Shown in pieces: positions 1 through 5,642 of a stretch of DNA of 8,768 nucleotides (position 1 is its first letter; each line of letters opens with the position of its first letter). The stretch is taken from NCBI GenBank assembly GCA_003647675.1, contig QMNH01000032.1, positions 1-8,768 on the forward strand, read 5' to 3'. Source of the stretch: Candidatus Falkowiibacteriota bacterium (lineage in GTDB: Bacteria; Patescibacteriota; Patescibacteriia; Patescibacteriales; UBA12075). Position numbers and translations under genes: made by a program. Below the pieces are notes generated by a model, which was given only the letters and a program-made list of their open reading frames with translations, was not told the origin of the DNA and ran no database searches.

Positions 1-249
1 TTAGGCAAACCGGTATTAGTAACCCGGGAATGTGGATTTTTTCAGGAATTAAAAGATAAGCTGATTTTTATTAATCCGCTTGATACGGCAGACATTAGAA
101 AAAAGATAGAGCTAATTTTAAATAAAGAAGTTTACAAGGCATATGAGGAAGAAATTAAAAAGATAAATTCCGAAAGAAGTTTTACCGGCCTAGCCCGGGA
201 ACATATTGAACTGTTTAACCCTTTAATAAAAACAAAAATAAAGAAATAA
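1..249 (+). CDS. Glycosyltransferase, GT-B fold, C-terminal fragment (5'-truncated by window edge)
   Basis: Reading frame 1 is open from the first base and ends in TAA at 247-249, giving the last 82 residues of a protein whose start lies outside the window. The sequence begins LGKPVLVTRECGFFQEL, followed by FINPLDTADIRKKIELIL. This is the usual end of a GT4-type (glycosyl transferases group 1) C-terminal domain: the G-x-P-V-hydrophobic strand just after the EX7E motif, the glycine/glutamate turn that contacts the nucleotide-sugar, and a 'position to end of list' helix. The catalytic EX7E itself would lie upstream. It probably transfers a sugar from a nucleotide-sugar donor to a lipid-linked or surface glycan at the cytoplasmic face of the membrane. 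A second glycosyltransferase starts 22 bases downstream, which supports a glycan cluster and co-transcription. Donor and acceptor cannot be told. Confidence 0.8.
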   Translation, partial: LGKPVLVTRECGFFQELKDKLIFINPLDTADIRKKIELILNKEVYKAYEEEIKKINSERSFTGLAREHIELFNPLIKTKIKK

Positions 250-271
250 TAAATATTAAGCGTATTATATT

Positions 272-1384
272 ATGAAAGTAATTACAATCGGTCTAGATCG
301 GTCATTATTTGAAAAAAATAGTGATACAAGGGATAGAATTAGCCAGTATGGACCCATGGTTAGAGAGATACATATTATAGTATTTAGTCCCAAGGGATTT
401 AAAAAAGATAAAATAGGAGATAATATCTGGCTTTATCCGACTAATTCAAGCTCTAAATTTTTTTATATTACCGATGCTATTAAAGTCGGGCGTAAATTAA
501 TGCGCGAAAAAAAGATTGATCTGATAACCGGACAGGATCCGTTTTTAAGCGGATTAAGCGCTTATGTCTTAGCCGGCAAAAAACGGGCCAAGCTATTAAT
601 CGGAGTTTATGGTACTAATATATATGATAAATATTGGTTAAAAGAATCGTTTAAACATCGGATTTTTAAAATAATCGGCCACTATATTTTTAAGCGCGCG
701 GACGCGATACAGCCGGACGGCCTTGAAGCATCCGAAGAATTAAGAAAGCATTACGGAGATAAAGTATTCTGGAAACCGATGATTCCTTCTAATATTGAAG
801 AGTTTAAAGTAGAAAAGCGTTTTAATAAAGATAAATTTAAAGTATTATTTATTGGCCGGTTGGTAAAACAGAAGAATTTGCCGGCGCTTTTAAATATTAT
901 TAAAGCTATTATTAAAGATAAAAAAAAGGGAGAAATTGAATTTACGATAATCGGACAAGGACCGTTTGAAGATTATTTTAAAGATGAAATAATTAAAAGA
1001 GAATTATCTGATTTTATAAAAATGATTCCGCGAGTGGAGAGGGCAGAAATCGTATCATATTTTAAGGACGCAGACATATTTATTTTATCCTCAATTTACG
1101 AAGGCTTTCCGCGCGTATTTATGGAAGCGGCCGCGATTGGATTACCGATGGTGGTTACCCGGGTTAGCGGCATTGGCAATTTAATCAAAAACAAGGAAAA
1201 CAGTTTTGTGATAGAACAGGGAGACGAAGCCGGGTTTGTGGATGCGGTAAATAGGCTATACTCTGACAGCGCCCTGCTTAAGCAAATGTCCGAGAAATTA
1301 AAAAAGAATTTTTGGGAAAATTATAATTTTGATATAACTTTGAATAAACAAAGGGAAATTTATAATTATTTAAAAAAATTATAG
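272..1384 (+). CDS. Glycosyltransferase family 4-like (group 1) protein
   Basis: This 370-residue protein has the length and layout of a complete GT-B glycosyltransferase. The N-terminal acceptor-side Rossmann domain covers about 1-180 (starting MKVITIGLD, with DLITGQDPFLSG near 83-95 and GVYGTNIYD near 111-119). The C-terminal donor domain runs from about 188 (VLFIGRLVKQKN, 191-202), through FTIIGQGP (224-231), to E277-G-F-P-R-V-F-M-E285, a clean EX7E motif of retaining GT4 enzymes, followed by G290-LPMVVTRVSG. A single C-terminal helix closes the fold. There is no signal peptide or membrane segment, so it is likely cytoplasmic and membrane-peripheral. The preceding gene also encodes a glycosyltransferase, so both probably act on the same surface glycan. 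The ATG at 272 is used because it starts the conserved first strand; no Shine-Dalgarno match precedes it. The specific sugar is unknown. Confidence 0.88.
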   Translation: MKVITIGLDRSLFEKNSDTRDRISQYGPMVREIHIIVFSPKGFKKDKIGDNIWLYPTNSSSKFFYITDAIKVGRKLMREKKIDLITGQDPFLSGLSAYVLAGKKRAKLLIGVYGTNIYDKYWLKESFKHRIFKIIGHYIFKRADAIQPDGLEASEELRKHYGDKVFWKPMIPSNIEEFKVEKRFNKDKFKVLFIGRLVKQKNLPALLNIIKAIIKDKKKGEIEFTIIGQGPFEDYFKDEIIKRELSDFIKMIPRVERAEIVSYFKDADIFILSSIYEGFPRVFMEAAAIGLPMVVTRVSGIGNLIKNKENSFVIEQGDEAGFVDAVNRLYSDSALLKQMSEKLKKNFWENYNFDITLNKQREIYNYLKKL

Positions 1385-1394
1385 AGCAGGTGCA

Positions 1395-1408
1395 AATCGT
1401 GAATCGTC
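1395..1408 (+). repeat. Two tandem heptamers AATCGTS in the spacer before the small gene
   Basis: The 38-base spacer between the glycosyltransferase and the next gene contains AATCGTG followed directly by AATCGTC, a period-7 direct repeat. Two copies alone could be chance. It is listed because the same AATCGT core recurs with the same period before the tRNA gene at 5375-5395. No hairpin terminator is visible in this spacer. Confidence 0.45.
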
Positions 1409-1422
1409 CTTGAGATAAGATT

Positions 1423-1800
1423 ATGAAATTAGCAATAGATAAAAATAAGCTGTCCGGACAAGCGGAGCAATTCCTGCGCCAAGCCGGTTATGGCTTTATA
1501 GTTGACCGCCAAAGCGGGCAAGAAAGCTTTGTCCGCCGCCTATCAAGAGACCATTACCCCCGCCTTCATATGTACGTGAAAGAAGTAGGGGAAAAAGTAG
1601 AATTTAATTTACATTTAGACCAAAAAAAAGCATCTTATCCCGGCGCCCACGCCCACAGTGCCGAGTATAACGGCGCGGTAGTGGAAGAAGAAATAGAAAG
1701 ATTGAAAGGATTAATATCTCATAACACACAACACATAACACATAACTCTAAACATGAAACACCAAAAGAAAAATCATTTTTTAAAAAATTATTTGGTTAA
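1423..1800 (+). CDS. Conserved-looking small protein of unknown function upstream of dnaG
   Basis: This 125-residue soluble protein has no signal peptide or membrane segment. I do not recognise a named family. The body (1-99) reads as a compact alpha/beta domain: a helix around EQFLRQAGYGFI, a basic segment QESFVRRLSRDHYPRLHMYVKE, a strand VEFNLHLDQ, then PGAHAHSAEYNG with a possible HxH pair (H76, H78), and an acidic helix VVEEEIERLKGLI. The tail 100-113 (HNTQHITHNSKHET) has a different composition and is encoded exactly by six tandem heptamers at 1720-1761. The last residues SFFKKLFG form a basic-aromatic C-terminal tag of the sort often conserved for partner binding. It lies 61 bases before dnaG in the place where rpsU often stands, but it does not resemble ribosomal protein S21. 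A replication or translation role is only guilt by position. The ATG lacks a Shine-Dalgarno match. Confidence 0.7.
   Translation: MKLAIDKNKLSGQAEQFLRQAGYGFIVDRQSGQESFVRRLSRDHYPRLHMYVKEVGEKVEFNLHLDQKKASYPGAHAHSAEYNGAVVEEEIERLKGLISHNTQHITHNSKHETPKEKSFFKKLFG
1720..1761 (+). repeat. Six tandem heptamers inside a coding region (CATAACA-type array)
   Basis: Reading in sevens gives CATAACA, CACAACA, CATAACA, CATAACT, CTAAACA and TGAAACA, decaying toward the 3' end. The array is 42 bases long and in register with codon 100 of the host gene, so it encodes 14 residues that themselves form a seven-residue repeat (HNTQHIT, HNSKHET). Removing it would join GLIS to PKEKSFFKKLFG in frame. Confidence 0.7.
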
Positions 1801-1830
1801 TTTAAAATTAAGTAATTAAGTATTATTTTA

Positions 1831-1858
1831 AAATTATAAATTTTAAATTATAAATTGT
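1831..1858 (+). repeat. Four tandem AT-rich heptamers just upstream of dnaG
   Basis: The spacer reads AAATTAT, AAATTTT, AAATTAT, AAATTGT: four consecutive heptamers (equally, two copies of a 14-mer), ending three bases before the dnaG ATG. The array makes up nearly half of the 61-base spacer and would sit in the mRNA leader or in a promoter. The AT richness makes chance periodicity more likely here than at the other arrays. Confidence 0.55.
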
Positions 1859-1861
1859 ATC

Positions 1862-3802
1862 ATGCAGCTCTCGGATGAAATAAAAGCTAAACTTGATATC
1901 GTGGATCTTATCCGCGATTATATTCCGCTTAAGGCGGCCGGGATTAATTTTCGGGCGCGCTGCCCGTTTCATCAGGAGAAAACTCCGTCTTTTATGATCA
2001 GTCCGGATAAACAGATTTGGCATTGTTTTGGCTGTGGCAAAGGCGGTGATATATTTTCTTTTATCATGGAAATGGAAGGGGTGGAATTTGTTGAAGCTTT
2101 AAGGATTTTAGCGCCGAAAGCAGGCGTTGTACTAAGACGCGAGGATCCCAAAATCTCTTCGCAAAGAAATCGGATTTTGGACATACTGGAGCTGTCACGC
2201 AAGTATTATCATAAATTCTTGCTTGATAGTCCGCGGGCAGAGGGAGCCAGGGATTATTTGGAAAAGAGAGGCTTTAGCGATGAAACAATTGAGGAGTGGC
2301 AAATCGGCTGCAGTCCGGATGCTTGGGATGAAATTATGAAATTTTTAAAAAATAAAGGCTTTTCGGAGAATGAAATATTTTTAGCCGGCATGTCCGTAAA
2401 ATCAAATACTAGTTCGCGTTTTTACGACCGGTTCCGGGCGCGGATTATGTTTCCAATTAATGATACTAATTCCAATACAGTCGCTTTTACAGCCCGGGTT
2501 AGCCCGGAAAAGGAAGAAACGGAAAAAATGGGAAAATATATAAACAGTCCGCAAACCTTGGTTTATGATAAAAGCAAGATTTTGTTTGGTTTGGATAAAG
2601 GGAAAATTGAAATTAAAAAACAGGATTTAGCCATAATTGTTGAAGGGCAGACCGATGTCATTACCGCGCATCAGGCCGGATACAAAAACGTGGTAGCATC
2701 TTCAGGTACGGCCTTGACCGCTGACCAGGATAAAGATAAGCCCTACAGGGATTTAAATAACCATATTAATTTAATAAAACGCTATACGAACAATATGGCT
2801 TTGGCGTTTGATAAAGACGCGGCCGGAGATATGGCGGCCAACAGAGGCATACAAGAGGCTATGGCTCTGGAAATGAATATAAGCGTAATTGAAATTCCGG
2901 GCGGAAAAGATCCGGATGAGTGCATAAAAAAGAACCCCAAAGAGTGGGAGGGCGCGGTAGCTCAGGCAAAATCGATGATGGAATATTATTTTAGTAAAAC
3001 ATTAGAAAAGCTTGATTTGGAGAAAATAACCGATCGTCGGCAAGTGGCCAAAGAGCTTCTGCCGATTATTTCTAAATTAGGAAATAGCATAGAACAGGAT
3101 TATTGGTTAAAAAGATTAAGTGAAAAAATTGATGTTGAAGAAAATGTCTTACGCGAAACAATCAGAAAAACGTCTACCCCCAAGTCTGGAACAGCGCCTG
3201 TTAAGAGAGAAAAAGAACCGGACATAAAAAGATATAAATCAAGAGAAGAAAGGATTAGCGAGTTATTGCTGGCTTTAATAATTAAATTTCCGGCTTTGCT
3301 GGATTACGCGATTAATAATATATTGACCGATCATATAATTGGGGAACAAAATCGGGCTATTTACAAAAATTTAGTATTCTATTATAATAATATTGTTAAG
3401 AATTCTGATATTTCCGGAGCCAGCGCGATAAATACTTTGAGTTATGAGGGTTTTAGCAAATGGCTGGTTGAAACAACAGAAAAAGACCAGGCAGAATTAA
3501 TATCTATAAACCGAGATGAAAAAGAAAAGGAAAAAAACAAGATAAATCTTGACCAGTTAAAATTATTGGAAAAACTGGTTTTTTTATCTGAAAAAGATTT
3601 TTATGATTTTGATCCGGGCCAGGCTAAAAATGAAGCAATTGAAATAATATTAGTGTTAAAGAAAAATTATTTAAGCGGCCGCTTGAAAGAAATGGAAAAG
3701 CTTATCGCTAAATATGAAAAAGCAAAAAAATATTCTGAAGTTAAAGAATTAATGGGGGAATTCAAAGTAATATCAGATGAATTAAGAGCATTAGATAAAT
3801 AA
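1862..3802 (+). CDS. dnaG: DNA primase DnaG
   Basis: This 646-residue protein has the full domain order of bacterial primase, which makes RNA primers at the replication fork. The CHC2 zinc-binding domain comes first: C34, H37, C55 and C58 within RARCPFHQEKTPSF and WHCFGCGKGGD. The RNA polymerase core N-lobe follows (about 100-250, with YDRFRARIMFPI and the usual 'ILFGLDK' lead-in). The TOPRIM domain has E261-G262 as the catalytic glutamate, D317 and D319 in FDKDAAG as the metal-binding pair, and the downstream K349-DPDE. The helical C-terminal region (about 440-646) should bind the replicative helicase DnaB. About 12 extra residues (D290-H301) lie between GTALTADQ and LIKRYTNN compared with typical DnaG. 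The ATG at 1862 directly starts the canonical N-terminal helix. rpoD follows after 71 bases with no terminator, as in the macromolecular synthesis operon. Confidence 0.96.
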   Translation: MQLSDEIKAKLDIVDLIRDYIPLKAAGINFRARCPFHQEKTPSFMISPDKQIWHCFGCGKGGDIFSFIMEMEGVEFVEALRILAPKAGVVLRREDPKISSQRNRILDILELSRKYYHKFLLDSPRAEGARDYLEKRGFSDETIEEWQIGCSPDAWDEIMKFLKNKGFSENEIFLAGMSVKSNTSSRFYDRFRARIMFPINDTNSNTVAFTARVSPEKEETEKMGKYINSPQTLVYDKSKILFGLDKGKIEIKKQDLAIIVEGQTDVITAHQAGYKNVVASSGTALTADQDKDKPYRDLNNHINLIKRYTNNMALAFDKDAAGDMAANRGIQEAMALEMNISVIEIPGGKDPDECIKKNPKEWEGAVAQAKSMMEYYFSKTLEKLDLEKITDRRQVAKELLPIISKLGNSIEQDYWLKRLSEKIDVEENVLRETIRKTSTPKSGTAPVKREKEPDIKRYKSREERISELLLALIIKFPALLDYAINNILTDHIIGEQNRAIYKNLVFYYNNIVKNSDISGASAINTLSYEGFSKWLVETTEKDQAELISINRDEKEKEKNKINLDQLKLLEKLVFLSEKDFYDFDPGQAKNEAIEIILVLKKNYLSGRLKEMEKLIAKYEKAKKYSEVKELMGEFKVISDELRALDK

Positions 3803-3873
3803 TTGCTTGAAAATTTTTTTGGTAATTAGTTGGCGCGTAAAATGATTAAATAATTTAAATTACATATAATTGG

Positions 3874-5169
3874 ATGGTTAAAAAATTAAAAAAAATTAAA
3901 AAGAAAACTGCTATAAAAAAACCGGTAGCAAAGGGCGTTAAAAAGAAAACTGTTGTAAAAAAACCGGCAGTAAAAAAACCGATAGCGAAAAAAACAAAGG
4001 ACAAAGCAAAGCAAAGATTTAAGGGTAGAAGGTATGCGAAGAAAACGGTTAAAAAAGCCAAGACACGGGTGAAGCGGGAAATAATTATTCCGTCCCAGCA
4101 ACAGATAAATAATTTGATTAACAAGGGCCGGTCAAGAACTTTTGTGACCGAAACCGAGTTGTTATATGTTTTTTCAGAAATAGAAGAATATATATTCGAA
4201 TATGAATTATTTCTGGAAAGGCTGCAGAGAAACGGGATTCAAATAGTGGAGGATACGGGTCGGATTTTGGATTTTGAGGAAAATGAAAAAGAAAAGAATG
4301 AAAAATTGCCAAATATAAAAAATATAACCGATTTATCAAAATTAAGCTCTGATTCAATCCAGATGTATTTAAAGGAAATCGGCAAGGTGCCGCTTTTAAC
4401 CTCAGCTGAAGAGGTGGAATTGGCTAAGCGGAAGGAAGTCGGCGATAGGGAAGCGGAGCGTAAGTTGATTGAGGCTAATTTGCGGCTGGTTGTTTCTATT
4501 GCTAAAAAATTTACCGGCGCCAAGGGGCTGTCTCTTTTGGATTTAATCCAGGAGGGCAATATTGGCCTTTTTCGGGCGGTTGAAAAATTTGAATACCGCA
4601 AAGGCTATAAATTTTCTACTTACGCCACTTGGTGGATTAGGCAGGCAATTACTCGGGCCTTGGCCGACCAATCGCGTACGATCAGAATTCCGGTTCACAT
4701 GGTGGAAACAATAAATAAATTCCAGCAGATAGAAAGGCAGTTGATCCAGGATCTCGGACGCGAACCCCTGCCGGAAGAAATTTCGGCCGAGATGGAAGAA
4801 GATATTGATAAAGTCAGGCATATTATAAAAATATCTCAGGACACGATATCGCTTGAGACAACCGTTGGTGATGACGAGGAAGATTCAACGCTGGAAGATT
4901 TTATTGAAGACGTAAGAAGTGTTACTCCCGACCATTCGGCCGCTCTGGAATTATTAAAAGATTATGTTAAAAAAGTAATTGAACAGTTAAGCCCGCGCGA
5001 ACAAAAGATTCTAGAGATGCGCTTTGGACTGGAGGACGGCGTAGCCCATACGCTGGAAGAAGTCGGCCGCGAGTTTGACGTTACCCGCGAGCGCATCAGG
5101 CAGATTGAAGCCAAGGCTTTGGAAAAAATCCAAAAGCATGAAGGTATAAATAAATTACGGGATTATTAA
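3874..5169 (+). CDS. rpoD: Primary RNA polymerase sigma factor (RpoD/SigA), with lysine-rich N-terminal extension
   Basis: This 431-residue sigma70-family housekeeping factor directs RNA polymerase to promoters. Region 1.2 is [21 protein letters not shown] (160-180). Region 2 spans about 196-268, with [54 protein letters not shown] split across core-binding and -10 recognition helices. Region 3 is at about 275-350, and region 4 runs from [14 protein letters not shown] (372-385) through the -35 recognition helix [22 protein letters not shown] (395-416). Residues 70-135 look like a region 1.1-type domain. The first 68 residues are almost all K, A, V, P and R, with repeats such as [18 protein letters not shown]; this histone H1-like tail is unusual for RpoD. 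The ATG at 3874 is the only Met before residue 164, so the tail is likely real. The gene sits downstream of dnaG, as in many bacteria. Intact -10 and -35 recognition helices agree with the E. coli-like promoters seen further right. Confidence 0.96.
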   Translation: MVKKLKKIKKKTAIKKPVAKGVKKKTVVKKPAVKKPIAKKTKDKAKQRFKGRRYAKKTVKKAKTRVKREIIIPSQQQINNLINKGRSRTFVTETELLYVFSEIEEYIFEYELFLERLQRNGIQIVEDTGRILDFEENEKEKNEKLPNIKNITDLSKLSSDSIQMYLKEIGKVPLLTSAEEVELAKRKEVGDREAERKLIEANLRLVVSIAKKFTGAKGLSLLDLIQEGNIGLFRAVEKFEYRKGYKFSTYATWWIRQAITRALADQSRTIRIPVHMVETINKFQQIERQLIQDLGREPLPEEISAEMEEDIDKVRHIIKISQDTISLETTVGDDEEDSTLEDFIEDVRSVTPDHSAALELLKDYVKKVIEQLSPREQKILEMRFGLEDGVAHTLEEVGREFDVTRERIRQIEAKALEKIQKHEGINKLRDY

Positions 5170-5284
5170 GTTACTTTTCCGTAAAGATTATATTTTAATG
5201 TTATTGGAATATTGATATTATCGGTATTAAATAAAAGCATTTTGTTGTTTGCCATAAACCAAAATAGGACATTTTTAAATAATC
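5170..5284. other. Gene-free spacer after rpoD
   Basis: No ORF of useful length or recognisable RNA was found. A short inverted repeat (TTACGG at 5155-5160, CCGTAA at 5179-5184) overlaps the rpoD stop, but it has an 18-base loop and no clear T-run, so it is at best a weak terminator. The remainder is AT-rich sequence leading into the tRNA promoter. Confidence 0.4.
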
Positions 5285-5305
5285 TTGACAAATAAGCTTA
5301 AAATA

Positions 5306-5334
5306 TTGACTAATTGCTAAAAATAAGCTAATAT
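5306..5334 (+). promoter_or_regulatory. Sigma70-type promoter of the tRNA-Asn transcript
   Basis: TTGACT (5306-5311) and TAATAT (5329-5334) are separated by exactly 17 bases, so transcription would start near 5341 and run through the tRNA at 5407. A better -35 match, TTGACA (5285-5290), lies 21 bases upstream but has no good -10 at 16-18 bases. The stretch AAATAAGCT occurs twice, at 5290-5298 and 5321-5329, offset by 31 bases, so the promoter region may be partly duplicated. Confidence 0.65.
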
Positions 5335-5341
5335 ATCAACA

Positions 5342-5356
5342 CTGCCATTAGGGCAG
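5342..5356 (+). promoter_or_regulatory. Small hairpin at the predicted 5' end of the tRNA precursor
   Basis: CTGCC (5342-5346) pairs perfectly with GGCAG (5352-5356) around a five-base loop, one or two bases after the predicted transcription start. A short interrupted T-rich stretch follows. It may cap the precursor RNA or act as a weak early terminator; the sequence does not decide between these. Confidence 0.4.
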
Positions 5357-5374
5357 ATTTTAGTTTGAAAAAAA

Positions 5375-5395
5375 GTTAATCGTTAATCGTTAATG
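5375..5395 (+). repeat. Three tandem heptamers (GTTAATC) in the tRNA leader
   Basis: GTTAATC, GTTAATC, GTTAATG, followed by GTTAT. Rotated, the unit is AATCGTT, sharing the AATCGT core of the pair at 1395-1408. The array lies 11 bases upstream of the mature tRNA 5' end, within the 5' leader that RNase P would remove. Confidence 0.65.
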
Positions 5396-5406
5396 GTTAT
5401 TTTTAT

Positions 5407-5478
5407 TCCCGGGTAGCGCAGCGGTAGCGCAGTTGGCTGTTAACCAATTGGTCGTCGGTTCGAATCCGACCCCGGGAG
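5407..5478 (+). tRNA. tRNA-Asn (anticodon GTT)
   Basis: A complete 72-base cloverleaf can be folded by hand. The acceptor TCCCGGG (5407-5413) pairs with CCCGGGA (5471-5477). The D stem GCGC/GCGC (5416-5419, 5427-5430) has a seven-base loop. The anticodon stem GTTGG/CCAAT has loop CTGTTAA, placing anticodon GTT at 5439-5441, which reads AAC/AAU (Asn). The variable loop is TGGTC, and the T arm is GTCGG-TTCGAAT-CCGAC. The discriminator is G5478 and the next bases are CATAG, so the full CCA is not encoded and must be added by the CCA-adding enzyme. A promoter lies 72 bases upstream of the tRNA and a strong terminator starts 20 bases downstream, so this is a single-gene transcription unit. Confidence 0.95.
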
Positions 5479-5497
5479 CATAGATTTTAATGAAAAG

Positions 5498-5533
5498 CAT
5501 CACTAATTTTAGTAAAATGAAGTGGTGTTTTTT
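5498..5533 (+). terminator. Intrinsic terminator of the tRNA-Asn unit (within repeat copy 1)
   Basis: CATCACT (5498-5504) pairs with AGTGGTG (5521-5527), with one T-G pair, and inside it ATTTT pairs with AAAAT around AGT. Six T residues follow at 5528-5533. This is a classical Rho-independent terminator. Confidence 0.85.
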
Positions 5534-5561
5534 GTTGGAGGAGACCCGGATTCGAACTTTT
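5498..5561 (+). repeat. 64-bp direct repeat, copy 1: terminator hairpin plus tRNA-3'-end-like tail
   Basis: It aligns without gaps to 7454-7517, with 55 of 64 positions identical by hand count. The first 17 bases (CATCACTAATTTTAGTA) are identical and the loop half differs. The hairpin arm, T-run and GTTG are conserved, and so is the tail GAGGAGAC-CCGGATTCGAACTTTT. Read on the minus strand, the tail resembles a tRNA T loop (GTTCGAATCC) followed by an acceptor-like stretch and CTCCA. It is not a tRNA: the 5' T-stem strand does not pair and the acceptor spacing is two bases short. Confidence 0.8.
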
Positions 5562-5594
5562 GCGCCTTTTTTATTTAATTTTGTTATAAAAAAA

Positions 5595-5603
5595 TGTTAT
5601 AAT
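5595..5603 (+). promoter_or_regulatory. Extended -10 promoter of the hydrolase gene
   Basis: TG-T-TATAAT is a perfect extended -10 element. TTAATT at 5575-5580 is a weak -35 at 17-base spacing. Transcription would start near 5610, leaving a leader of about 33 bases before the ATG at 5643. The element starts 34 bases after repeat copy 1. Confidence 0.7.
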
Positions 5604-5642
5604 TCAAGTATAAGGTGTAAAATCTAATAAATATTTATTACA

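Noticed and set aside
1395..1761. CRISPR array
   Set aside because: Units are seven bases without spacers; nothing in the window has the 25-40 base repeat and spacer pattern.
3865..3870. Perfect TATAAT just before the rpoD ATG
   Set aside because: It ends four bases before the start codon, so transcription would begin after the ATG, and no good -35 stands 16-18 bases upstream. Most likely chance in AT-rich sequence.
3855..4124. Minus-strand ORF opposite the lysine-rich start of rpoD
   Set aside because: Its phenylalanine-rich product is the complement of AAA/AAG-rich codons of a well-supported gene.
5155..5184. Terminator for rpoD
   Set aside because: Six-base inverted repeat with an 18-base loop spanning the stop codon and no T-run; too weak to call.
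5534..5561. A minus-strand tRNA gene
   Set aside because: Only a T-loop-like and CCA-like end is present; the T stem does not pair and no D or anticodon arm follows.
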